This document shows, piece by piece, positions 47,467 to 58,006 of a stretch of 64,000 bases of DNA. The notes beneath the pieces are model-generated. The model made no database searches. It was not told where the DNA came from and worked only from the letters and a program-made list of their open reading frames with translations. A program made the position numbers and the translations under genes. Numbering within the stretch: the stretch's first letter is position 1; each line of letters starts with the position of its first letter. Source of the stretch: Aegilops tauschii subsp. strangulata (lineage: Eukaryota > Streptophyta > Magnoliopsida > Poales > Poaceae); contig NC_053041.3 in the NCBI RefSeq assembly GCF_002575655.3, positions 303,770,054-303,834,053 of the forward strand, read 5' to 3'.

Positions 47467-47684
47467 TTGCGGTTTTTAGAATATGTTCTTGTAGCAATTA
47501 TAATATAATTATTATGTGACAGTGAATTTTATGTGAAGACATGTTTATGATATGTGTGTTGGATCACAAATATGTCGCACTTTTTGAAAAAACAATTTGA
47601 GTGACATGATAACATTTAGTAGCGATCTGAATTTTCTGTAAAAATCATTTTAGTATTATATCATGTAAACATATTTTGTTTGAG

Positions 47685-47712
47685 ACGTGCGTTGCACGTG
47701 CATGCTTACTAG
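47685..47712 (+). terminator. Helitron 3' terminal hairpin and CTAG end
   Basis: ACGTGC GTT GCACGT forms a perfect 6-bp stem with a 3-nt loop, followed by GCATGCTTACTAG. This is the Helitron transposition terminator; T at 47713 is host target sequence. Confidence 0.9.
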
Positions 47713-47857
47713 TACTATATGAGAGTGGGAGGTGGGCTAAATCCTAATAAAGTAGCACATGTTTATATCTTATTATTACTTGTGAACTATAATTAGCTAT
47801 AGATGACATGACTATAGCCATCTAGCTGTACTGTTAACCATGCTCTTAAAGCAAATT
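47713..47857. mobile_element. Right part of the MITE interrupted by the Helitron
   Basis: It starts TACTATATGAGAGTGGGAGG and ends TTAACCATGCTCTTAA. The end, read on the minus strand as TTAAGAGCATGGTTAA, is a terminus seen in common grass MITEs. Together with 33040-33125 it forms one interrupted element. Confidence 0.5.
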
Positions 47858-49349
47858 GACGCGTGAGACAAGTCCACGAGTTATGAGTTAATCCATGACG
47901 TCATGGATTAGTTCACCATCAGCCATAATTTATCAGGAGAGACCAGGTGAAACATCATAGAATAATTGACGACAAAGAGTGAAAGAGGGCATGTGCATAT
48001 TTGCAGCACGTGACTGATGTGAACGAGATTTTCTTACATGGAGTTGACGGTGCAGCGAGAGAACAGAAAAATCACTACTCCTACTACTAAGTTGATGACA
48101 TGGCAGCTTGGTCGTGTCACTCCAGCCAATGAGCTGCCGATGGCTCGCGTCAGGATCAGGACATTTGCTTCTGCTGCTGTCACCACTCGATCGCTTAGCC
48201 ACGACGCAGACTTATTAAATTAAACCTCGTCAAAGGGAAGATGCATCCACTCTTAGCTTGTTTTAACCATCTCAACTACAAAATCTCAAGTCACTCGAAT
48301 CACCAAGTTCACAGGGTAGGTAGGACTACGGATGCCAGCGGGCATCCCGCGTAGTCCCGCATAAATAGAGAATTAATTTAAATTGAATTAAACTGAGAGG
48401 GGCAATTATAATTAAGCTAAACCTATTTTGCCTACGAAGCGGGGTGGATCGGGCGCGGCTCTGCACCCTTAAGTAAGAGCTCCCTAGTTTAAATGATAAA
48501 TTTAGTTTTAGTGAGCCGTCTCATTTTGACTGGGTTATTCTTAGTCAACACGTCACCCATACCCGACCTACATGCTTTGTGCTGCCTACCCGCGTCGACG
48601 TGCTCCACCGGTCCACCTCCGCCTCTTGTCGCATGCTTCTACCCATGCACTCCGGCCGCCACCGTGAGGTCCCCGCCTCAACTCCCATCCTTGAATCCCA
48701 CCATCCAGTGCCAGATGCTTCGCCTCAATGTTCCTTCTGCCGACTCCTTCATGCTTCGGGCACCCTGATTCTTCTCTCCGACTCCCTCATCTATCGTCGA
48801 ACTGGAAGGCTCCTGAACCAAGCATTGACGCCAACCACCACCCAAAAAGCACCTTCCCGCCAACTTGCAGACGCTCCATCTGTCGCATATTCGTTCGCTT
48901 CTATTTTCTTAGATCAAGGGGGAGAGAGGGGTTGACCTTTGTTCGGATTTATTAGGACCCCTCTTAGTTTGAGTCAAAATTTAACCATAAATTTAACTTA
49001 TAAATATGAACTATGTGTCACAGAAGTTATACCGAATACATTTTATAATACAAATTTAATTTAATACTTGTATTTTTGTAGCATATACCTCATGTTTTGT
49101 TAGTTGTATATATGATAAAAATTTGATCCAAAATACGAAGAGGCCTGATAACTAAAAAATTCATATTTTATCAAAAATAGTAACCGACGCATGTTCTCTG
49201 GGGAGCAACTGCCAGCGGACGCTTAAACTGCCAGACAATCTTGATCGTGCACAGATTGGACGACTTTTTTCCGTTCGAAGTCAAAGAAATCCATGACAGT
49301 TTTGCAAAAAAGCCATCCAGTTTCCCCAAACACACTGAAACTGCCAGAT
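47858..49349. other. Upstream region of the NAC gene, no gene seen
   Basis: Contains a perfect 22-bp palindrome (47889), a hairpin-prone segment GGACTACGGATGCC...GGGCATCCCGCGTAGTCC (48323-48357), a C-rich stretch 48540-48900 with only unconvincing ORFs, and an AT-rich tract 48960-49190. Confidence 0.5.
47889..47910. promoter_or_regulatory. 22-bp perfect palindrome centred on TGACGTCA
   Basis: TAATCCATGACGTCATGGATTA is fully self-complementary. The core TGACGTCA is the classic full site for bZIP (TGA/CREB-like) factors. It lies about 1.7 kb upstream of the NAC start codon. Regulatory use is inferred. Confidence 0.45.
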
Positions 49350-49390
49350 GAACGTTCGCAAATGTCATATCTTGTGGCGAACGTTCGCCA
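49350..49390. promoter_or_regulatory. Paired GAACGTTC palindromes upstream of the NAC gene
   Basis: GAACGTTCG occurs at 49350-49358 and 49379-49387; the second sits in the 14-bp palindrome GGCGAACGTTCGCC (49377-49390). GAA-nn-TTC is the core of a heat-shock element. They are 209-250 bp upstream of the start codon, a plausible proximal promoter position. Confidence 0.45.
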
Positions 49391-49598
49391 GATAGGCCAA
49401 CCCGATTTTATTTCTGGGATTCTTTTTAGGGTTATTTCTGGGAATTTGGGATGTCCCGAAAACGCCCCTGTTCTTTCTTATAGCCCAAGCCATCCCTTCT
49501 TCCCGGAGAGAGACACCCCCCTCCAAAACTTTCCCCAATCCAATCTCCCAATCCAATCTTCCCTCTCCTCTCCTGGAACCCTAAGCCTCCTCAGGTAC

Positions 49599-52500
49599 AT
49601 GACCCACCCTTCCTCGTCCTCCTCCTCCGCCCCGGCGGCCGCGCCGGATGACCCGACCTCCCTTGCCCCGGGCTTCCGCTTCCACCCAACAGACGAGGAG
49701 CTCGTCTCCTACTACCTCAAGCGCAAGGTGCTCGGTCGCCCGCTCAAGGTCGACGCCATCGCTGAGGTAGACCTCTACAAGGTCGAGCCATGGGACCTCC
49801 CGGCAAGGTCGCGCCTCCGCAGCCGCGATTCCCAGTGGTACTTCTTCAGCCGCCTCGACCGCAAGCACGCCAACCGCGCGCGCACCAACCGCGCCACTGC
49901 AGGAGGCTACTGGAAGACCACCGGCAAGGACAGGGAGGTCCGCCATGGAGCTAGGGTTGTCGGGATGAAGAAGACGCTCGTCTTCCACGCTGGCCGCGCG
50001 CCCAAGGGCGAGCGCACCAACTGGGTCATGCACGAGTATCGCCTTGAGGGCGATGGCGCAGCCGGGATCCCACAGGTATTGCCACTTCGGACACCGGCGA
50101 TGGACTTGTGGATTAAGTAGATATTATACTTCTATCGATTTTTTTTCATACCTGACCCCATTGGGCATTGTGCTATGACTGTACCACGTCTTTTGCTACT
50201 GCGAGTCACGGGCAAAATTTTCAATCGCTAGGGTGGCAATGTTCTGTTTTAGTTGCTAATGACGCTTGAATGCAATACAGCGATGCTGATTTTCAAACCA
50301 TTGTGCGCAGGATTCATTTGTAGTGTGCCGAATCTTCCAGAAGGCTGGGCCTGGTCCTCAAAACGGGGCACAGTATGGAGCTCCCTTCGTCGAGGAGGAG
50401 TGGGAGGCGGATGAGGATGATGATTTTGGTCCTATGCCAGTGCAGAGGGACGTTTTTGGTGAGCATGAGGCTCCTGGTGCTATGGAGAAAGGATATCTTC
50501 AGATGAATGATCTCATTCAGGTATACCTACAACTTGCATGATTTTCTACTCACTGCTTGTTTTAGTAAAAGAAGCATCTAGTTGGGTATAAAATGCTATA
50601 CTGCATAAAAGTCAGTTTATGTTGCATGCTTGCAGTTTGAGTTATACATAGATCAGCTTGAGTTGGCACTGAATTTGTTAGCCTTCTGAATCTGAAGATA
50701 ATAACACATGTAGTTCTATTTCCTCGCACTAGTCCATATGTACAGTCAGGAGGGGTAGCGTACCAGCTGTGTTCTTGTGTGTGTGTCGGCGCTCTCTGGG
50801 AGACAATGCCGAACACCTCGTCTTCTAGGTCTAGCACATGGGATGCGCCCTACGGGCCTTAGATATATGGGCAGGGCCCATACCGGTTCAACACTCCGCC
50901 TCAAGATGGGTGGTAGTAGATAGCTATCAACCCCATCTTGTCACATCCCAAGTTACAGTCCTTGTTCCCAGCCCCCGTGTTACCCAGAGCTGACATGAGT
51001 AAGGCCGATGATCCCAGCATCAAGTTTTCCCTTAATGAAGAAGCGATCAATTTCCACATGTTTTGTTCTATCATGTTGAATTGGGTCATTGGCAATGCTT
51101 ATAGCTGACTGATTGTAACACCACACTCTCAAGAGGGCCTTCCTCAGAAGTTTCAACTCGCTCAGTAGATTCTCCACCCGGAGCATCTCACTCAACCCTT
51201 GAGATAATGCTCTTTACTTAGCTTCTGCTGTTGATCTAGACACAACTCTGTTTGTTTCTTGCTTCTCCATGTCACCAAATTTCCTCCCACAAACACACAA
51301 TAGCCTGAAGTTGATCTTCTATCATCTTGACAACTTGCCCGATTAAAATCACTCTAGCCATCCACCTCAAGATGTCCACTCGCAAACCACAACCCTTCCT
51401 CCTCTACGTTGATGTCCGTGAGCGACAACTCGATCTTCTGGACAACTCCCTGTCGAGGAACGATGCCCCTGGAGTTCGAGCCCGCGAGGAACTGAGTGAG
51501 CTGCTCGACAGCCTCAGCAAGTCCTTATGGTTCACCCATCTTTCCGACCAACTACACCCCCTGGCCACACACAGCAGCAGCAGCAGTAGTCCCGGCAACA
51601 CCCTCAGTACTGCCTCCTCTTCCCTTTCCAGTCAGCCGCAACAAGCAACACGACCTGTCTCTCCTGCCTCTCCAGTCAGCCGCAGCAGCAAGCACCTCTG
51701 CTCCCATGTCCACACACCAGCAGCCCCAGCAAGCATGCACACACATCTTCCTACCACGCAGGCAACAGCAGGAGTACAGCAGCAAGCAACAACACCGTCA
51801 GCACCTGCACCCAGCAGCAGCAGCAGCACAGCCAACCTCCTCTAAATCTGCCGTTCCTCCTCTGCTGCCTTCTTGCCGCGCACAGCCTCACCTCCTCCTC
51901 TTCCTTCCCCGGGCCGAATGCAGCTGCTTCTCCGCCTCGCACGCGCGCGCACAGCAGCCTCTTCTCCGGCTCACAGGACTGCCGCTGATCCGTGCTGGAC
52001 CCCGCAGCCTCGCCGTCTGTCAGGTCCCGCTGAACCTGGCGTCTGATACCATGTAGAATCAGGAGGGGTAGCGTACCAGCTCGTGTTCGTATGTGTGTGT
52101 GGCGGCGCTCTCTGGGAGACAACACCCAGCTCCTCCTCTTCTAGGTCTAGCACATAAACTGGGCCCTATGGGCCTAAGATAGATGGGCAGGGTCCATACT
52201 GGTTCAACACCATATATGCCCTTGTCTTAGTTTAACTGATTAGCATATGAATTTTTTATCAGGTTACGACACCTTTTCTTATATTGCCCCTATATGTACA
52301 ATATTTTGATAAGTCTTACATATAAATACTATACAGTTACCCTAGCATGTAACAACAGGAAGACTGTCATACACTTTCCATATCGAAAAATATGTCCTGC
52401 AACATATACATACCGCCGATCCCATATACTACCTTATTGGGACAATATGTTCAACATTGTGATACTGTATTTGGTTGTATGCTGCTTGATAGTCAACAAC

Positions 52501-55500
52501 CACCTCATTTTGGCGAATATAATGTAGTAGCACATTTATCAGTGATTTTCCTTTTTTATGGACTTCTTGAAGCTGTACTTTGTGCCAGGACCATGTTCGT
52601 TAACTATACACCAGTTATTAGAATAATTGCGAAAAGACAGCTCCCTTGCCATTAGCAACAAACAACAAACAAAGCCTTTAGTCCCAAACAAGTTGGGGTA
52701 GGCTAGAGGTGAAACCCATAAGATCTCGCAACCAACTCATGGCTCTGGCACATGGATAACAAGCTTCCACGCACCCCTGTCCATAGCTAGTTCTTTGGTG
52801 ATACTCCAATCCTTCAGGTCTCTCTTAACGGACTCCTCCCATGTCAAATTCGGTCTACCCTGACCTCTCTTGACATTCTCCGCATGCTTTAGCATTGGAA
52901 TTTTTTTGGGTGCCTTCGCATTATCCATGGTCAAAGGGAGATGTTGATCGCTTTTCATTGCCAGAGTTAGATTTTTTTCCACAATCCTGGCAGTTGGTAT
53001 GCTCACAAAATTTGCTATCACATAGTTGGTTCCATCTTTTACTTGAAGTGAAAAAAAGTGGTTTGTGAATGAAATAATGAATATTTGTATTTTCCCCATA
53101 AATCTGTAGAATGATGATTGATGGCACATAGTTTCATTCTAATCTGTTGTTGGTTTGTTTGTCGAGGAAAAAGGTTCATAATATTACTGAGCATGTTTTG
53201 TGTCACGTTGGATCTAAGTTATTGTATCTTTCTCTGCACAGGGATGCTCCACTTCTTTCAGCATTGGGATTTAGCTTGTTTTACTTTGCATTAACGAATT
53301 CTATGTCATGCTGTCCAGCAAGACTGCTGACATGCATTGGCTTTTTGACATACATCTTTGTATTTCTATCAGGGTTAACTAGCAAGTATATGAGATAATG
53401 ACACACAAGAGTCATGATGTCATAGTATTCACTATTCAGGTCTATGAGCACTAAAAAGGTTGTAATTCTGTGTTGTCTTTTTTGTCTTTAATAACTTTAT
53501 AAATGCCAACGCCATCTTTTGACTTTTCGGATTGTCAGCGCCGCCATAAACTCTATAACCTGTAAAAGATCAGACGAGACTGAACTTCACAAGGTCTGCG
53601 TGTCATAGATGATCAAACATACTCCCTCTGTTCGTAAATATAAGTCTTTAGAGATTCCAATATGGACTAGATACGGATGTATATAGACACAGTTTAGAGT
53701 GTAGATTCACTCATTTTGCTCCGTATGTAGTCCATATTGAGATCTCTAAAAAGACTTATATTTAGGAACGAAGGGAATATATATGTATTCTAAGCTATAA
53801 TCCTGTTGAACATAATAATTCTTTAGCATACTATTTATCCATACAGGACTATTTTTTACTTTATTCGCATGCGATTATGCTTTATGGGTAATTTCTTTGT
53901 TTTTCTCTATCATTTCTTTACCTAATATGCCAGTTTTTCTAACACACTTTTCCCCTCAAATTCAGGACTTGGCTGGTCAAAATGAGAATGGCAGTGTTGT
54001 TTTGCCAGTTTCTGACACTTCAAACACCAGCAGCCATTCTGAAGACGTAGAAGGAAATTCAGGGGACATTTTGAATGACCCAAGTCTTGGTTCTAATTTT
54101 CTTCAGTATATTCATCCTGGAGAACAAAATAGCCCAATGCTTAATGAAAATATGTTATCTAATGCCAATGTTGGAGATTTTCTTAATAGTTCTAGCCCCA
54201 ATGATGAATTCCTAGAGCTGAAGGATTTGGAGTTACCTCTAGGCAATGATTCCACTATCTGGCCTTCTGATGGTTGGGCCTGGAAAACAGCTTTCCCCTT
54301 GGATGCTGTAAACGGGGCCAACAATGAGGTTCCTCTGATCACTGGTGATCAGCCTTTCCAGCCAGATGAGTTGGCCCAGTTGTTGCAGACACTACAAGAT
54401 GACTCCTCCCAGTTGGGCTCAACTATGACCGATCTCCCACACTCTTCTATTACAAATTCAGTCAAGCCAGAAGATGATTCTCTTATGTATTTTGATGCGC
54501 CCTTTGATAACTCAATGTTCAGTGATGGATTTAGACAGACGAATGGATTTCTTGGCTCCCCAGCAACCATTCTATCTGGTATCGAGACACTGGATGATGG
54601 TATTCCATACTATGATGCAATGGACGATAACTTATTTAATGATATGATGTGCTCTGTACAGCAGTCGGCTGGGAGCAGCTCCCATGTCTTTAATGGGCCA
54701 GTTCTTACTCAAGAGGTATGCTACCAGTTACATGTAGTAAGAGATGAACTCACTGCACTTTGTGCAGATCATTGATGTACTCACACAAATTTTGTACTTT
54801 TACAGGTCAACAATCCCAACTATACATATAGTCCAACTCAAAAGGTTGTAGAACCTAATTTTGTAGCTGGGGCCCCGTCGTCCGCTAGGTTATCTGAAGC
54901 TGGTGGCCAGTTAAATTGTGTTGTTTTACCAGGTATGTTATTATGGAAAAGAACAGGCCAGCTATCCTTTGCTATATTTTGCTCTTTAGTACCTATTCAA
55001 CTATTGATCCAGTATCTCTATCTATGTCACCCTGAGGGACGTTTGCAGTTATATTTAGGGGGTGTTTGGTTCCAGGGACTTTTTTGTGTTGGGACTAAAA
55101 AAAGTCCCTAAAAGTCCCTAGCAAACCAAACAGGGAGGGACTTTTTGCTAAAAGTCCTTAGAAGCACCTCCTTGAGAGTCTTTTTCAAAAAGTCCTAGGG
55201 ACTAGAAAAAGTCCTAGGACTAGAGAACCAAACACCACCTTACTTGCCCTGATTAAGCAAGATCATTTTGTGCATCTTGCAAAGAAAAACAAGCTTTTTG
55301 GTTGTGCTTAATCAGGGCAATGTTAACTTGGATGTTGTAGCTGTAAATGAAGATTACTGAAAAGTTTTGGTATTGTGTTGACAGATTCTCAGGCTAAGAA
55401 TGGCTCCATGGGAAAGCGTTTTGTAAAGATGCTGGATTCAATCTCGGCTCCCCCTGCTTTTGCAGCAGAGTTCCCAGGCAAATCCTTGTCTGGTGTGCAC

Positions 55501-55761
55501 CCTAACACCATCAGCGTGTCTACCGAAGTAATCAGCATAGGAAGCTTAACTGTTGCTTCTCGACAAGGCAAGTGGTCGTTCCAGAAGGATGAAGACATGG
55601 AGCTTCTCTTCTCCACAGGTTTCCAGCCTGATAACCGCATACACTGTGGTGGCTGCAACACAGTGACTGCGGTGCTGCGCGGCGGCTTCTGTCTCTTTTT
55701 CCTGTCAGCAATAATGCTCCTGGTGAGCTACGAGGTGGGCCTGTGCATCTACGGCAAGTAA
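49599..55761 (+). CDS. Membrane-anchored NAC transcription factor (NTL type), 5 exons, 646 aa
   Basis: Exons 49599-50075, 50311-50520, 53966-54715, 54806-54932 and 55385-55761 sum to 1941 nt with no stop or frameshift. The start [12 protein letters not shown] is followed by the NAC domain (about residues 22-167): [20 protein letters not shown], then [44 protein letters not shown] and VVCRIFQK. It binds DNA as a dimer. The middle is an acidic, Ser/Asn-rich activation region. The C-terminus ends [20 protein letters not shown] and a short tail, a single membrane helix. NACs of this type sit in ER or other membranes and are released by proteolysis under stress. Intron 2 (3445 bp) and intron 4 carry several transposons, yet all splice sites are canonical GT-AG. 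Confidence 0.93.
50739..52209 (-). mobile_element. Element F: internally deleted Copia element in NAC intron 2
   Basis: Short LTRs (50739-50893 and 52052-52209, about 155 bp) have TG/CA ends and identical 5-bp flanks CCATA (50734-50738 and 52210-52214). The minus-strand primer site TGGTATCAGA abuts the right LTR, and a purine tract abuts the left LTR. Only the end of pol remains: about 51365-50990 encodes RNase H remnants, e.g. [20 protein letters not shown]. The rest (51366-52041) is GC-rich, CAG-rich sequence unrelated to pol. It must have moved using proteins from another element. Confidence 0.9.
51327..51845 (+). other. Unidentified plus-strand ORF inside element F
   Basis: Antisense to F. 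From about 51372 it reads [20 protein letters not shown] and then [20 protein letters not shown], an orderly helical-looking stretch, before turning into low-complexity Ser/Gln/Thr. It could be a captured host exon or chance. I do not recognise it. Confidence 0.3.
52655..52930 (-). mobile_element. LINE 3' end in NAC intron 2
   Basis: On the minus strand it encodes [20 protein letters not shown] and [20 protein letters not shown], ending in VPEP and a stop. The 3' UTR contains CCAACTTGTTTGGGACTAAA and ends in a short TTG-rich tail. This is the typical end of 5'-truncated plant non-LTR elements. Confidence 0.7.
53622..53777. mobile_element. Stowaway MITE in NAC intron 2
   Basis: CTCCCTCTGTTCGTAAATAT and the inverted end ATATTTAGGAACGAAGGGAA are terminal inverted repeats flanked by TA on both sides. 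The 156-bp length fits Stowaway (Tc1/mariner) MITEs. Confidence 0.92.
55058..55239. mobile_element. Tourist-like MITE in NAC intron 4
   Basis: GGGGGTGTTTGGTTC and the inverted end GAACCAAACACCACC are flanked by TTA on both sides (55055-55057 and 55240-55242). The 182-bp length and TTA duplication fit Tourist (PIF/Harbinger) MITEs. Confidence 0.85.
55244..55320. repeat. Perfect 16-bp inverted repeat in NAC intron 4
   Basis: TTGCCCTGATTAAGCA (55244-55259) and TGCTTAATCAGGGCAA (55305-55320) could form a 16-bp stem with a 45-nt loop in the pre-mRNA, right beside the Tourist element. Confidence 0.8.
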
Positions 55762-56924
55762 CCTGGCCTGCCCGCCTGGTATTGGGTATAAAAATATTAT
55801 TATGACGTTAGGTAATTGTATGTGTTGAGGCGAGAACCGGGGACCTCCTGATGGCCTAAATGTATGGCATTGCATGACATGACCTCGTGCGTCTGTTAAA
55901 TTCGACAGCATTAGCGGTACTGTTTTGCAGCCCGTGAGTTAGTGCTGTATCAATGAATTCCTCCAGTGATATTAGTATTTTAGAACTGCTTAATAATCAA
56001 GTGCATGGTGGTGTTGCAGTTATCCATGTTCGTTAGGTAGTTTCAGCGTAGAATGTTGTAAATACAAATACCAAGTTGGCAGCTGAATCCAAGCTCAGGA
56101 TGCTTCAGCTCTACATGTGTTGTTATTTGTCAGGTTTGAACAGAATTCTAAACTATGGAGCAGGCGACACAACCCTCCCCTGCGAGAAACTGAAGCTTGA
56201 CGCTTTTTTCCTCCCATCAGTTCATCGCTAAGGTCGATAGGGTTGGGCGGTCCAACCTTAGCGATGAGCTGATGCTCTTCGGGGCATCTCTTGCGGCTTT
56301 CTCTCGCATGCTCTCGGTGGCAAGGGTAGCCGTCATGGGCATTGCTGCCTGCCTTTAACATAGTGTTTTTAGCCTAAAAAAAGACCTACCATCTGTGCTG
56401 CTTCGCCTCGTTCATCTGGAAGAGCAGGGTGCCGTCCCTTTGCCTGGCTGCTTGTCCAGAGGAGGATCAACAGAAGGGGATGTTGTGCTGATTATCTCTC
56501 CCTCTGAGCGAAACGGCTGGCCATCTTGTGTTCGGCTGCAATTTTGCTGCTGCATTCTGGATCTTGTTGGCACTCCGTCAATTTTGCCCATTTCCGTTTC
56601 TTTGGATGATATGATGGGTCAATCATTTGCTTCATTAGTTCCAACAGTGCCAGCTGCGGCATTTGCTATTGGATTAGCCATTTTCGTTATTACTTTTCGA
56701 GTCCGAGAGACTATTGCTGTCGAATCTATAAATTGCATTCAAGGTTAAACAGAACTACAGGAGAGTTACCAAATACAAAGTTCTGTTCTCCTTTCGTTTT
56801 CTTCTTTCTTTTCTTTTTGCCTAGGCGATCATAGCGTCCTCTCAATATTTCTCTGTTTCTCTGCTGTAAGTAAACCTCAGTGTAACACTCTGCTCCATGT
56901 ACTCATTGACCGGGTTTTAGCGAT
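55762..56924. other. Region downstream of the NAC gene
   Basis: Holds the NAC 3' UTR (no certain poly(A) signal) and an imperfect 19-bp inverted repeat (56216-56234 with 56255-56273, one mismatch). There is also an unconvincing 117-codon ORF near 56395 with no recognised domain. Confidence 0.45.
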
Positions 56925-58006
56925 TTGATGGACCCGATTACGGAAACCTGGGATGTTGAGCTCGTGAAAGAACTGTTCTGTGAAGAAGATGCAAAAGAGA
57001 TGCCTGCTATCGCTGTTGATAGTGGCATGGACGATCTGGTAGCGTGGCATTTTGACACCAAAGGCTTATTCTCTGTGAAATCTGCATATCACTTGGGAAC
57101 GAGGTTGCGAGATGCAAGCAAGGACACGGATGCAAGCTCTTCTACCGTAGTGCCGCAGGCCTCACAAAGATGGAAAAGATTTTGGAGTCTGAGCTTGCCT
57201 CCTAACATTCGTATGTTCCTATGGCGTCTGTCACACAAGTCGTTGCTTTTGCGAATGAATATCAAGAGGAAACATGTTGACCTGGATACTAGATGTCCGA
57301 TGTGCTTGCGCCTGGATGAGGATGGGGGACATCTGTTCTTGAAGTGTAAGTTGGTAAAGCAAGTCTGGAGGGAATTGCAGCTTGAGGATGTCAGGCTCGT
57401 ATTGCTGGAATGTGTAAATCCTGATGCTATTTTTGATCACTCGGGGTCGCTGAAACCTGAAAAGCGTGACCTGATGCTTGTATTTCTCTGGGAGTGGTGG
57501 AAGGTTCGGAATAAGGCTAATCAGGGAGAAAAGATTAAGCCGGCTGCTGGAGTGGCGTATTATGTTAGGAAACTGTTGACGGATTTCTATGTTGAGGAAG
57601 GAAGTATTCAGGCACATACATTGCCAGCTATAGTTCAAGTTTGCAGAAAACCGAAGGGAAGTCAGGGTTTGTTAAAATAAATTTCGATGCTGCTTTTTAT
57701 GTTGAAGAGGGAAGAGGTGCTTGGGGCTGTGTGGTGGGTTTGGGACAAGGGGAGTTCATTGCGGCGTGTGCAGGAAAGCTGGACTACCTTGTCTCATCCC
57801 TCCAGGCTGAAGCTACGTCGTGCAACAAGGCCATTGAAGCCGCGGGCGAGATGGGGCTTCATCAAGTGATTTTTGAATCCGACTCTTTACAACTGGTTAA
57901 TGCTATCAATTCTGGAGACTATAATCTTTCGTCCATTGGTGTTCTGTCGCGGGAAGCAAGGTCCTTGGATGCTTTTGAATTTAATTTCTGCAAACGTTCT
58001 TGTAAC
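56925..58006 (+). pseudogene. LINE C-terminal fragment: zinc-binding RT domain and RNase H
   Basis: The frame from 56928 has the plant zf-RVT pattern: WHFDTKGLFSVKSAY, then LPPNIRMFLWRLSHKSLL, CPMC and GGHLFLKCKLVKQVWREL. A frameshift near 57650 leads to an RVT_3 RNase H with KINFDAAF (Asp), QAEATSCNKAI (Glu) and FESDSLQLVNAINSG (Asp). The RT domain expected upstream is absent. At 58006 the frame is broken by element G and resumes at 59775 with TVAHSFAAFGY, the expected RNase H end. Confidence 0.75.

Larger units (their letters stand above)
33126..47712 (+). mobile_element. Autonomous Helitron, 14,587 bp, apparently complete
   Basis: The 5' end is TCTACACTACTATTAAACG preceded by A. The 3' end has a 6-bp stem hairpin (47685-47690 with 47694-47699) followed 13 bp later by CTAG and then T. 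Insertion between A and T without a target duplication is the Helitron signature. Inside are a full Rep/helicase gene (34045-40387) and a second multi-exon gene (41886-47466), both in the same direction. At its size and with an open main helicase exon of over 3 kb it could be autonomous or recently so. Confidence 0.9.

Noticed and set aside
56395..56748. 117-codon ORF with a hydrophobic C-terminus
   Set aside because: No homology recognised, no promoter or splice context, and composition like surrounding non-coding DNA.
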